Notes: a model not told the origin generated them from the letters alone. 6,957 nucleotides of DNA from an uncultured Erysipelotrichaceae bacterium (GCA_947175465.1 CAMWMY010000056.1:1-6957), one strand, 5' to 3'; shown: positions 1 through 6,608, numbered from the stretch's first letter. Numbers and translations are program-made.

Positions 1-176
1 GAATATTTGTATTATTTGTTATTGCGATTGTAGTCGAAATTTTTATCGAATTTTCTGGTATGATTTCACCACAATATCATCCTTTGATTTCTCTTTTTCT
101 CTTTATCTTTCATCCGAAAAAGGCGATAAAGGCAAAAGCTGAAAAAGAAGAAAAAGAAAAATTAGATCATGAGTGA
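1..176 (+). CDS. C-terminal fragment of an unidentified membrane protein (5' end outside window)
   Basis: An open frame entering from the left edge (first full codon at base 3) encodes 57 residues and stops with TGA at 174-176. The fragment starts with a strongly hydrophobic stretch (IFVLFVIAIVVEIFIEF) and continues through a polar turn (SGMISPQYHP). A second short hydrophobic segment (LISLFLFIF) follows, then a highly charged tail rich in Lys and Glu ending in LDHE. This looks like the last membrane segment(s) and cytoplasmic tail of an integral membrane protein. The other two forward frames are interrupted in this stretch, and the stop codon runs directly into a terminator hairpin, which supports a real gene end. 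I do not recognise the family from this tail and assign no function. Confidence 0.55.
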   Translation, partial: IFVLFVIAIVVEIFIEFSGMISPQYHPLISLFLFIFHPKKAIKAKAEKEEKEKLDHE

Positions 177-199
177 TTGCCAAGAGGCAATCTTTTTTT
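175..199 (+). terminator. Rho-independent terminator of the upstream membrane protein gene
   Basis: A perfect 7-bp stem, GATTGCC (175-181) with GGCAATC (186-192), closes an AAGA loop and is followed by seven T residues (193-199). The stem begins inside the stop codon of the upstream gene, so the hairpin forms immediately at the end of translation. It separates the upstream gene from the PemK-like gene. Confidence 0.87.
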
Positions 200-204
200 A
201 TAAA
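177..204 (+). promoter_or_regulatory. Candidate sigma-A promoter for the PemK-like gene, overlapping the terminator
   Basis: TTGCCA (177-182, five of six matches to TTGACA) and TATAAA (199-204, five of six matches to TATAAT) are separated by 16 bases. The -35 box lies inside the terminator stem and the -10 box begins at the last T of the T-tract. A start near 211 would give a leader of about 45 bases before the ATG at 257. In AT-rich DNA such matches arise easily, so this is a candidate only. Confidence 0.4.
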
Positions 205-244
205 GTTTTAGGAAAAAGAAAAAAGGATTGCGAATAAATACATG

Positions 245-250
245 AGGAGG
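245..250 (+). promoter_or_regulatory. Shine-Dalgarno site that fixes the PemK-like start at 257
   Basis: AGGAGG sits six bases before the ATG at 257. The earlier in-frame ATG at 242 would place this site inside the coding sequence (as Arg-Arg codons) and has no ribosome binding site of its own. The start at 257 is therefore preferred. Confidence 0.85.
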
Positions 251-256
251 TCTCTC

Positions 257-823
257 ATGGAAGTGAAAAAATTATATACATTATTAGATAAAGATGAAAA
301 TTATACAGTAGGCGAGCAGAAGTATTGGACATATTTATGGAATCATTATGTGGAAGAGAAGAAAAATGATTACCAATCCCTTAGTGTGAAAGAGGCAGTT
401 GCACGCTTAGTTAGTGATCAAAATTTACGTGATCGAAGAAATGCGAAGTCATGTGAAGATTTAGGTGTGCGTATTCGTGTAGGGGATATTTGTTATGTTG
501 ATTTTGGGGATGCTTATATTAATGAAATTGGTTATCAGCATTTTGCGATTATTATTGCTATCTACCATAATAAAGCGTTTGTGATTCCTATGAGTGGAAA
601 TGAAGAGCGTTATGCAAAAGCGTATCATGAAAAAAATATGGAAGGGAAAAAGCATTTGATGCAGTTAGGGAAGATAAAAGGAATGAATAAAAAAAGTGTT
701 TTATTTTTAAATGATGCAAAGTTTATTAATACTGCACGTATTATTGATGTGAAAGCTCATCTAAAAAAAGAGAGCCCTCTTTTTCGAGAAATTGTCGATC
801 GATTTAAAAAGTGTATATCTTAA
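257..823 (+). CDS. PemK/MazF-like domain protein with an N-terminal helical extension, orphan
   Basis: The product is 188 residues. Residues 1-70 are charged, probably helical, and of no recognised family. Residues 73-185 resemble the PemK/MazF fold: RVGDICYVDFG (74-84) matches the RGD-x-hydrophobic-x-DFG opening strand, GYQHFAIII (92-100) matches the G-x-RP-x-V-x-I strand, and FLNDAKFINTARIID (150-164) matches the late LEQIRTID strand. Classical members are mRNA endoribonucleases neutralised by a small antitoxin encoded just upstream. Here the upstream gene is a membrane protein behind a terminator, so no antitoxin partner is visible. The catalytic Arg of MazF aligns with His95 and the catalytic Thr with Ser113 (PMSG, 111-114), so RNase activity is doubtful. 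Related H-F variants probably exist in Firmicutes. Fold assignment is moderately sure and function is unknown. It has its own start signals and ends 60 bases before spoIIE. Confidence 0.7.
   Translation: MEVKKLYTLLDKDENYTVGEQKYWTYLWNHYVEEKKNDYQSLSVKEAVARLVSDQNLRDRRNAKSCEDLGVRIRVGDICYVDFGDAYINEIGYQHFAIIIAIYHNKAFVIPMSGNEERYAKAYHEKNMEGKKHLMQLGKIKGMNKKSVLFLNDAKFINTARIIDVKAHLKKESPLFREIVDRFKKCIS
791..800 (+). promoter_or_regulatory. Possible distal Spo0A box
   Basis: ATTGTCGATC carries the core TGTCGA of the Spo0A box consensus TTTGTCGAAA (7 of 10 matches). It lies inside the 3' end of the PemK-like gene, about 90 bases before spoIIE. The evidence is sequence similarity alone and would be weak without the second candidate box downstream. 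Confidence 0.22.
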
Positions 824-827
824 CAGG

Positions 828-863
828 ATATGACAAATCTTGCGTTTACTCTTCTTATACAAT
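828..863 (+). promoter_or_regulatory. Candidate Spo0A-activated, long-spacer sigma-A promoter of spoIIE
   Basis: ATGACA (830-835, five of six matches to TTGACA) and TACAAT (858-863, five of six matches to TATAAT) are 22 bases apart. This is too far for ordinary sigma-A promoters but typical of the Spo0A-activated promoters of spoIIG and spoIIE in Bacillus. Overlapping the -35 box, bases 828-837 read on the minus strand as TTTGTCATAT, which matches the Spo0A box TTTGTCRAAA at 8 of 10 positions. Box over -35, long spacer, and position directly before spoIIE together make the case; each element alone is weak. The transcript would start near 870, giving a very short leader. Confidence 0.42.
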
Positions 864-872
864 AAGGAAGAA

Positions 873-879
873 GAGGTGG
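873..879 (+). promoter_or_regulatory. Shine-Dalgarno site deciding the TTG start of spoIIE
   Basis: GAGGTGG lies four bases before TTG at 884. The next in-frame ATG (917) has no comparable site. TTG is a weak initiation codon, which fits a product needed in small, timed amounts. The AAGAG at 871-875 could pair with CTCTT at 849-853 in transcripts reading through from upstream (see findings). Confidence 0.7.
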
Positions 880-883
880 TAAT

Positions 884-2776
884 TTGCAAAAAGTTATATC
901 GACAAAAAAAGAAACAATGTTTTCTTTCTTACAAATACAAGATATTTATTGTAGTATTTGTGCATTATGTATTGGTTTTAACCAATCTCCGTTAGCCCTT
1001 TGTTTTGTATTGCCTTATTTATCTTATGTTTATATGCGTAAAACAAGAGAATGTATTATTGCGACAGTTATTATTTTACTATGTACGCTTTTTCAAGGTG
1101 TGATGGTAACGTATATATATGCTTTATGTATTTCAGTGTTTTTTTTATGCGTTCATATATTACGTTTACTTGAAAAAAATATATATCGCTATATACCTTA
1201 TGTAACAACGCTCATTAGTATTCCTTATGCCTTTTTTATGTATCAATTTGAAGGGAAAGGAATATGGATTATCGCTGTAACGATGGTATTATCCTTTCAA
1301 TTACATAAGAACTATAAGTGGTTGCATTCATCTTTTTCAATGAATCCTATCCTTTATACGAGTATTATTTTTTCTTTATTAAGTCTTTTTGACATGCTAA
1401 GCAATGGGGCTTATGCTCTTCCTATTTATGGGGGAGGACTTTTGTTTATTGTTTTATTAAATGAGCTTACAGTAAGTGCAATATTGAGTGGAGCTGTTTT
1501 TATGCTTTATCCTTTAGCTGAGCTTCCCTCTATTTGTATGCTTCCATTGTTTTTGATTGGAATATGCAAAGATGATAAAAAAATATGTGTGGCTTTATTA
1601 TTTGCATCTTTACTTGTTTTTCCTGCAACACCTTATCAAGTTATTTATACGATTACTGCATGTTTTATTGTTTGTCTTTATCATCCAAACTATGTACCAT
1701 GGCTTTTTGTGGAAGAGCCTTATCAAATCCAAGCAGCTATTACGCCTCAAAGTTTATTGAAAAGGCAAATGAATAACTTTTCTAGTATTTTTGGGTCTTT
1801 AGCACAATATTATGAGCATGTTTCAGGTATTGAGGCTGATATGCTAGCTAATATGGCAAGAGCTTTGAAGTTTAGTGCAGATGAAGTTAAAAGATTAACC
1901 GAAAAAGAAACCGTGCGTGAAAAAGTTTTAAATGCATTAGAAGCTTATCAATATGAGGTCACGTATTTGATGATGGAAGAAGTAAAAGAAGGAAGTTTAC
2001 ATATTGAATTAGATATTAAAAATATGAAAAGAAGTGAAGTGAAGCAAACACTTTTGCCATTGTTAGAAGTACTTTTACATACGAAATTACAAGTGTGTGA
2101 AGTGAAGTATTTGCGCTTTAGTAATGGGTATCATCATATTGTATTAGAAACACTTGTTCCTTATGAAGTTCAAGCGTATGCTTATAGTATTCAAAAGCCG
2201 TATACCGTAAGTGGAGATTCTTATTCTATTTTTCGCTTTCGTCAAAGTATGGTATGTACGCTTTCAGATGGTATGGGGACAGGAGAAAAGGCAGCCAATG
2301 CATCGCGTTTAATTACTAATATTTTTCAAAGGATGATGGTAAGTGGAATTCCTCAAATTGAAAGTATCAAATGTATTAATAAGCTTTTACAAAGTGATTC
2401 GTATGCAACACTTGATGTGATGTGTTTTGATCAAAGCCAAGGGGTTGTGTATCTTTCAAAATCAGCGGCCTGTCCTACTTATTTGATTCGAAATGAGCAA
2501 TTGTATGAAATTCATGGAAATTCATTGCCTGTGGGGATTGTTTCGCAAATAGAACCTGATTGTTTTGTGATTGATCTTAAAGAAGGAGATGAATATTTAA
2601 TGATAAGTGATGGAGTGGCTATTGAGGAAATACAAGCATGGATGAAAATACGAAAGTATGGAAAAGTGAAAGAAGATGTGAAAGAGTTTATAAGCTATTT
2701 AAAGGAAAAGCAAAGAGAGGATGACACGACGGTTTTATTAGCACAAGTACATAAAGAAAAGAATATGCAAAGCTGA
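884..2776 (+). CDS. spoIIE: Stage II sporulation protein E, membrane PP2C-type serine phosphatase
   Basis: SpoIIE dephosphorylates the anti-anti-sigma factor SpoIIAA, which releases sigma-F in the forespore after asymmetric division. The 630-residue product has a short N-terminal tail (about 1-18), a hydrophobic region with about eight to ten membrane segments (about 20-268), a cytoplasmic linker/regulatory region (about 275-435) and a PP2C-type domain (about 436-620). Metal-binding acidic motifs are all present: SGDS (Asp445), LSDGMG (Asp462), ISDG (Asp576) and DDTTVLL (Asp613/Asp614). The segment KSAACPTYLIRNEQLYEI (526-543) followed by SLPVGI (547-552) also fits the family. B. subtilis SpoIIE has 827 residues; most of the difference lies in the membrane region and the central region, which is about 100 residues shorter here, while the catalytic domain is full length. 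It precedes tilS, as in other Firmicutes. The frame is intact and appears functional. Confidence 0.95.
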   Translation: MQKVISTKKETMFSFLQIQDIYCSICALCIGFNQSPLALCFVLPYLSYVYMRKTRECIIATVIILLCTLFQGVMVTYIYALCISVFFLCVHILRLLEKNIYRYIPYVTTLISIPYAFFMYQFEGKGIWIIAVTMVLSFQLHKNYKWLHSSFSMNPILYTSIIFSLLSLFDMLSNGAYALPIYGGGLLFIVLLNELTVSAILSGAVFMLYPLAELPSICMLPLFLIGICKDDKKICVALLFASLLVFPATPYQVIYTITACFIVCLYHPNYVPWLFVEEPYQIQAAITPQSLLKRQMNNFSSIFGSLAQYYEHVSGIEADMLANMARALKFSADEVKRLTEKETVREKVLNALEAYQYEVTYLMMEEVKEGSLHIELDIKNMKRSEVKQTLLPLLEVLLHTKLQVCEVKYLRFSNGYHHIVLETLVPYEVQAYAYSIQKPYTVSGDSYSIFRFRQSMVCTLSDGMGTGEKAANASRLITNIFQRMMVSGIPQIESIKCINKLLQSDSYATLDVMCFDQSQGVVYLSKSAACPTYLIRNEQLYEIHGNSLPVGIVSQIEPDCFVIDLKEGDEYLMISDGVAIEEIQAWMKIRKYGKVKEDVKEFISYLKEKQREDDTTVLLAQVHKEKNMQS

Positions 2777-2787
2777 TGATAAATGAG

Positions 2788-2843
2788 TTATATGATAATT
2801 GCCAGACTGTTTTTCTTAGAATAGTCTGGTATTTATCATATAA
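2788..2843. repeat. Long stem-loop between spoIIE and tilS
   Basis: TTATATGATAA (2788-2798) is perfectly inverted as TTATCATATAA (2833-2843). Inside this, CCAGACT (2802-2808) is inverted as AGTCTGG (2823-2829). With the flanking T-A and G-T pairs the whole forms a stem of about 24 pairs with a single T-T mismatch and an eight-base loop (2812-2819). It begins 11 bases after the spoIIE stop. The inner stem is followed by ATTTAT rather than a T-tract, so it is not a textbook terminator, but it may end or stabilise spoIIE mRNA. Confidence 0.8.
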
Positions 2844-2865
2844 TGTAGAGAAGTTTCTAGAGTGG

Positions 2866-2894
2866 TTGAAAAAAATAGGATTATTAGGTATAAT
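2866..2894 (+). promoter_or_regulatory. Sigma-A promoter for the tilS-hpt-ftsH operon
   Basis: TTGAAA (2866-2871) and a perfect TATAAT (2889-2894) are separated by the optimal 17 bases. The predicted start of transcription is about 2900-2902, which coincides with the ATG at 2901. This would uncouple the housekeeping operon from sporulation-controlled spoIIE. Confidence 0.7.
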
Positions 2895-2900
2895 ACGCAT

Positions 2901-4121
2901 ATGAATAATAGGATGAAACAAAGCTTAAAAAAACATAAATGGGTCATTGGTGTTTCTGGTGGAAGTGACTCGATGGCGTTGTTGCATATGTGTCATATGG
3001 AGCAGATTGATATTGTTGTTGCACATATGAATTATCGAAAAAGGCAGACTGCGGATCGTGATATGCAAGTTGTTATACAATATTGTGAACGGTATCATAT
3101 ACCTTATCAAATACGTTTTCCAGAAACGACGTGTCAAAGTAATTTTCAAGCTTATGCACGTGATGTGCGTTATGCTTTTTATAAAGATGTTGTAAAGCAA
3201 TATCAAGCTTATGGTGTTTTGGTAGCACATCAGTTAGAAGATCATTTAGAGACGTATCTTATGCAGAAAAAAAGGCAAATGCAGCCTACTTATTTTGGGA
3301 TACAAGAAGAAACATATATAAAGGGTTGTTTCATCAAAAGGATTCTTTTAGGGTATCGAAAAGAAGAACTTCAATCCTATTGTCGTGAATCTCATGTGTT
3401 GTATTATGATGATGAAAGTAATTTTTCAGATATATATGAAAGAAATCGTATACGACATGAAATTATAGAAAAGATGACCATTTGTGAAAAAGAAGAGATG
3501 TGTAAGAAAATTGAAATGGAAAATAAAGAGCTTTGTAAGCAGAGAAATGAAATGATGAAGTACTATCAACTTTGGGATGCTTCAAAAAAGAAGCTTTTTG
3601 ATATACCAGAAAAATATCATATAGGTATGATTGATGAAATGATTTATAGGCAATTACAACATCATGTGACAAGGAAAGAAGTGTTGGAAATTTATCGGCA
3701 ATTTTTAGGGAATAAAAATTGGATAAGAAAGCTTTCACATGGCTATGCGATCAGCAGTGCTTATGGGAAGCTTATCGTTCATGAAGAAGCACAAGCTTAT
3801 ACCTATATATTAGATACAGTATGTGCTTTGAAAACGCCTTATTTTGAGATTGCTGTTGAAGGGAATAAAAAAGAAGGATTTTCGGTGATGGAAGAAGAAT
3901 TTCCACTAACGATAAGAAATGTACGCCATGATGATAAAATACGTTTAACTTTTGGGACAAAGGCGATTCATCGATGGTTTATTGATAAAAAAATACCTGC
4001 TTATCAAAGAGCGATGTGGCCTGTTGTGGTTAATCGATATGAAGAGATTATTTTCTCTCCACAAATCGGTTGTGATATTGCACATTTCTCTAACAATCCG
4101 TTGTTGTTTATGATAAAATAA
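2901..4121 (+). CDS. tilS: tRNA(Ile)-lysidine synthase
   Basis: TilS uses ATP to attach lysine to C34 of tRNA-Ile(CAU), so that it reads AUA and is charged with isoleucine; it is essential in most bacteria. With the start at 2901 the product is 406 residues. The N-terminal PP-loop ATPase domain has SGGSDS (19-24), AHMNYRKR (41-48), ARDVRYAFY (86-94), the HQLEDHLET motif (110-118) and DESN...RNRIRH (171-186). The C-terminal half holds the more variable TilS domains, ending with IPAYQRAMWPVVVN (365-378). Two details differ from the usual pattern: the HxxDD motif reads H-x-x-E-D, and the following RGS-type loop is replaced by KKRQMQ (123-128). The start is uncertain: GTG 2862 would put 13 extra residues across the promoter, ATG 2901 has no Shine-Dalgarno site, and ATG 2913 is also possible. 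hpt follows after 27 bases. Confidence 0.93.
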   Translation: MNNRMKQSLKKHKWVIGVSGGSDSMALLHMCHMEQIDIVVAHMNYRKRQTADRDMQVVIQYCERYHIPYQIRFPETTCQSNFQAYARDVRYAFYKDVVKQYQAYGVLVAHQLEDHLETYLMQKKRQMQPTYFGIQEETYIKGCFIKRILLGYRKEELQSYCRESHVLYYDDESNFSDIYERNRIRHEIIEKMTICEKEEMCKKIEMENKELCKQRNEMMKYYQLWDASKKKLFDIPEKYHIGMIDEMIYRQLQHHVTRKEVLEIYRQFLGNKNWIRKLSHGYAISSAYGKLIVHEEAQAYTYILDTVCALKTPYFEIAVEGNKKEGFSVMEEEFPLTIRNVRHDDKIRLTFGTKAIHRWFIDKKIPAYQRAMWPVVVNRYEEIIFSPQIGCDIAHFSNNPLLFMIK

Positions 4122-4148
4122 GAGATATGCCTACTAGGAGGATTTAAG

Positions 4149-4685
4149 ATGCATCAAAGTGTTGAAAAGATTTTAATTACGCAAGAAGAGATTGTCGCCC
4201 GTGCAAAAGAGCTTGGAAAAGAGATAAGTGAGCTTTATCAAGGAAAAAAGCCACCTATTCTTGTAGCTTTATTAAAAGGGAGTGTACCTTTTTTATCAGA
4301 ACTAATTAAATATATCGAACTTGATATTGAGTTTGACTTTATGGATGTTTCTAGTTATGAAGGGACAAAATCTTTGGGTGATATCAAAATTAATAAAGAT
4401 TTAGAATGTTCGGTAAAAGATGAAACGATTTTACTTGTAGAAGATATCGTGGATACAGGATGTACGTTAAAAGAAGTAACACGTATTTTAAGAAATAAAG
4501 GTGCTAAAGATGTGAAAGTAGTATCTTTATTAGATAAACCAGATCGTCGTATCGTAGATATCAGAGCTGATTTTATCGGATTTACCATCCCAGATGAATT
4601 TGTGATTGGGTTTGGTTTAGATTACAATCAAAAATACCGGAATTTACCGTATATAGGAGTTTTAAAAAGAGAAATATATGAATGA
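4149..4685 (+). CDS. hpt: Hypoxanthine(-guanine) phosphoribosyltransferase
   Basis: This purine salvage enzyme joins hypoxanthine or guanine to PRPP to give IMP or GMP in the cytoplasm. The 178-residue product has the normal length. Visible family features are LLKGS (41-45), the SSYEG loop (68-72), the PRPP-binding motif VEDIVDTGCTL (97-107) with its two acidic residues Glu98 and Asp99, DKPDRR (129-134), and FVIGFGLDY (151-159), whose Asp158 lies in the purine-binding region. The start is fixed by AGGAGG at 4136-4141, seven bases before ATG. It lies between tilS and ftsH with gaps of 27 and 26 bases, so it is probably co-transcribed with both. In B. subtilis the TilS and HprT proteins have been reported to act jointly as activators of ftsH; whether that holds here is unknown. 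The gene is called hprT in Bacillus. Confidence 0.97.
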   Translation: MHQSVEKILITQEEIVARAKELGKEISELYQGKKPPILVALLKGSVPFLSELIKYIELDIEFDFMDVSSYEGTKSLGDIKINKDLECSVKDETILLVEDIVDTGCTLKEVTRILRNKGAKDVKVVSLLDKPDRRIVDIRADFIGFTIPDEFVIGFGLDYNQKYRNLPYIGVLKREIYE

Positions 4686-4711
4686 GATAAAAACTAGAAG
4701 GAGGGTTTGTT

Positions 4712-6604
4712 ATGAAAAATAATCGACGTTTTGTAAATTGGATACCGATTCTTGTTGTTTTCTTGATTTTGGTTACTATTTTTAATTTGAGTCAAGGAAA
4801 TAATGTAAAGAAATTTTCGTATAATGAATTCATGGCGAAGGCAGAACAAATGACTTCTGTAAAAGCGACGGTTTCTGTTGGTTATACGATTGCGGATGTA
4901 TCGGGGGTATATACCGAAGGAGATAAACAAATTCCATTTACCGTTACGGTTCCTAATACAAATGATAATATAAATAAAGTTACAGGATTATTAGGAAGAG
5001 ATGGGAATGAAGTTAAAGTTGTTGATGCGACAGAAAAAAGTATCTTTTTAACTTTATTAGAAATTGCCATGCCCATTTTATTGACCGTAGGGTTAATGCT
5101 TTTTGTACTTACAAGAATGAATCCAGGAAATCAGGTTAGAGCCCATGGGGCATCGAAAGCCTGGGCGAGGATTGAAGGCAATATTAAAATTCGTTTTAAA
5201 GACGTTGCTGGATGTGATGAAGAAAAAGAAGAAGTAAAAGAAATTATTGATTATTTAAAAGCTCCTAAGAAGTTTAGTGATATGGGAGCACGCATTCCAA
5301 AAGGTGTTTTAATGGTAGGGCCTCCTGGAACAGGGAAAACATTACTAGCTAAAGCTGTTGCAGGGGAAGCGAATGTGCCATTCTTCTCTGTATCAGGATC
5401 CGATTTCGTAGAGATGTTTGTTGGTATGGGGGCAAGTCGTGTACGTGATTTATTTAAGAAAGCACAACAGGCTGCACCATGTATTATCTTTATTGATGAA
5501 ATAGATGCTGTTGGAAGACAGCGTGGAGCTGGTATGGGTGGAGGAAACGATGAACGTGAACAAACCCTAAACCAAATGCTTGTGGAAATGGATGGTATGA
5601 GTGAAAATAAAGGTATTGTAATTATTGCGGCAACTAACCGTCCAGATGTATTAGACCCAGCATTGTTACGTAGTGGTCGATTTGACCGTCAAATTACGGT
5701 AAACTTACCAGATAAAAAAGGCCGTACAGAAATTTTACAAGTACATGCAGCATCTAAAAAATTAGCTGATGATGTAAACTTAGAAAACTTAGCGAAAAGA
5801 ACACCAGGATTTTCTGGGGCTGACTTAGAAAACGTATTAAATGAAGGTGCGATTTTAGCAGTTCGTGATGATCGTACAGAAATTACAATGGATGATTTAG
5901 ATGAAGCGATTGACCGTGTTATGATGGGACCAGCGAAGAAATCAAAGAAATATTCAGATGAAGAAAAACGCTTGGTAGCTTATCATGAAGCAGGGCATGC
6001 GATTATCGGTTTAAAATTGAAAAATGCGGATATGGTGCAAAAGATCACGATTATACCACGTGGAGAAGCAGGTGGATATAATTTAATGACACCACGAGAA
6101 GAGAAATTATTACCGACAAAATCAGATTACTTAGCACAAATTACAGGTTTATTAGGTGGGCGAGTAGCTGAGCAAATTGTCTTTGATGAAATATCTGCAG
6201 GGGCAAGTGGAGATATTCAAAGAATTACTAAAATTGCGAAAGCAATGGTAAAAAGTTTTGGGATGTCACCTCTTGGGCCAGTACAATATGGAGATCATAC
6301 AGGAAATGTGTTCTTAGGACGTGATTATGGAAGTGGCGATAATTATTCTGATGAAACAGCTTTCCAAATTGATCAAGAAGTTCGTAAAATTATTAATGAT
6401 TGTTACGAAGAGTGTACACGTGTAATTAAAGAAAACATGGATTTATTACATTTAATTGCGAAAACATTAATTGAAGAAGAAACAATTACACATGAACAAA
6501 TTATGAATCTAGTAGATTATGGAACACTTCATCCAGAGAAAAAAGAAGAAAAAGTAGAAGAAGGACAAGAAGTTTCTTCTACAGATGAAATCGAAGAAGT
6601 TTAA
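4712..6604 (+). CDS. ftsH: ATP-dependent zinc metalloprotease FtsH
   Basis: FtsH is a hexameric membrane AAA+ protease that degrades misfolded membrane proteins and short-lived regulators. The 630-residue product has a first membrane segment (about 9-26), an extracytoplasmic domain (about 27-110), a second membrane segment (about 111-134) and then the cytoplasmic part. The AAA module shows Walker A GPPGTGKT (203-210), the pore motif FVG (236-238), Walker B IIFIDEID (258-265) and the second region of homology ending in GRFDR, whose Arg323 and Arg326 are the likely arginine fingers. The M41 protease domain has HEAGH (425-429) and a third zinc ligand, probably Asp501 in GASGD. The tail (609-630) is acidic and probably disordered. 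The linker after the second membrane segment lacks the usual glycine-rich FGKSKA form and reads HGASKAWAR (145-153). The start is set by GAAGGAGGG (4697-4705), six bases before ATG. In B. subtilis FtsH degrades SpoIIE and Spo0E, which links it to spoIIE here. Confidence 0.98.
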   Translation: MKNNRRFVNWIPILVVFLILVTIFNLSQGNNVKKFSYNEFMAKAEQMTSVKATVSVGYTIADVSGVYTEGDKQIPFTVTVPNTNDNINKVTGLLGRDGNEVKVVDATEKSIFLTLLEIAMPILLTVGLMLFVLTRMNPGNQVRAHGASKAWARIEGNIKIRFKDVAGCDEEKEEVKEIIDYLKAPKKFSDMGARIPKGVLMVGPPGTGKTLLAKAVAGEANVPFFSVSGSDFVEMFVGMGASRVRDLFKKAQQAAPCIIFIDEIDAVGRQRGAGMGGGNDEREQTLNQMLVEMDGMSENKGIVIIAATNRPDVLDPALLRSGRFDRQITVNLPDKKGRTEILQVHAASKKLADDVNLENLAKRTPGFSGADLENVLNEGAILAVRDDRTEITMDDLDEAIDRVMMGPAKKSKKYSDEEKRLVAYHEAGHAIIGLKLKNADMVQKITIIPRGEAGGYNLMTPREEKLLPTKSDYLAQITGLLGGRVAEQIVFDEISAGASGDIQRITKIAKAMVKSFGMSPLGPVQYGDHTGNVFLGRDYGSGDNYSDETAFQIDQEVRKIINDCYEECTRVIKENMDLLHLIAKTLIEEETITHEQIMNLVDYGTLHPEKKEEKVEEGQEVSSTDEIEEV

Positions 6605-6608
6605 AAGG

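Noticed and set aside
242..256. Earlier ATG for the PemK-like gene
   Set aside because: The AGGAGG site would lie inside the coding sequence; the ATG at 257 has ideal spacing from it.
461..655. Minus-strand open frame of 64 codons inside the PemK-like gene
   Set aside because: It lies wholly within a better supported + strand gene, has no recognisable domain or ribosome site, and its composition is that of a reverse-frame shadow.
1557..1776. Two short + strand frames inside spoIIE
   Set aside because: Both are alternative frames of the SpoIIE membrane region; no ribosome site and no family resemblance.
2788..2843. Stem-loop as a standard rho-independent terminator
   Set aside because: No T-tract follows either arm; it is kept as a structured element of unknown role.
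2862..2900. GTG start giving a 419-residue TilS
   Set aside because: It would put the strong promoter inside the coding region and adds residues before the PP-loop that resemble no family sequence; not fully excluded.
2688..3230. Minus-strand open frames across the spoIIE-tilS junction and the start of tilS
   Set aside because: They overlap clear + strand genes and the promoter, and show no protein motifs or start signals.
3463..3960. Minus-strand open frames inside tilS
   Set aside because: Shadows of a recognised gene; no independent evidence.
4355..5076. Minus-strand open frames inside hpt and ftsH
   Set aside because: Antisense to highly conserved protein-coding sequence, without start signals or domains.
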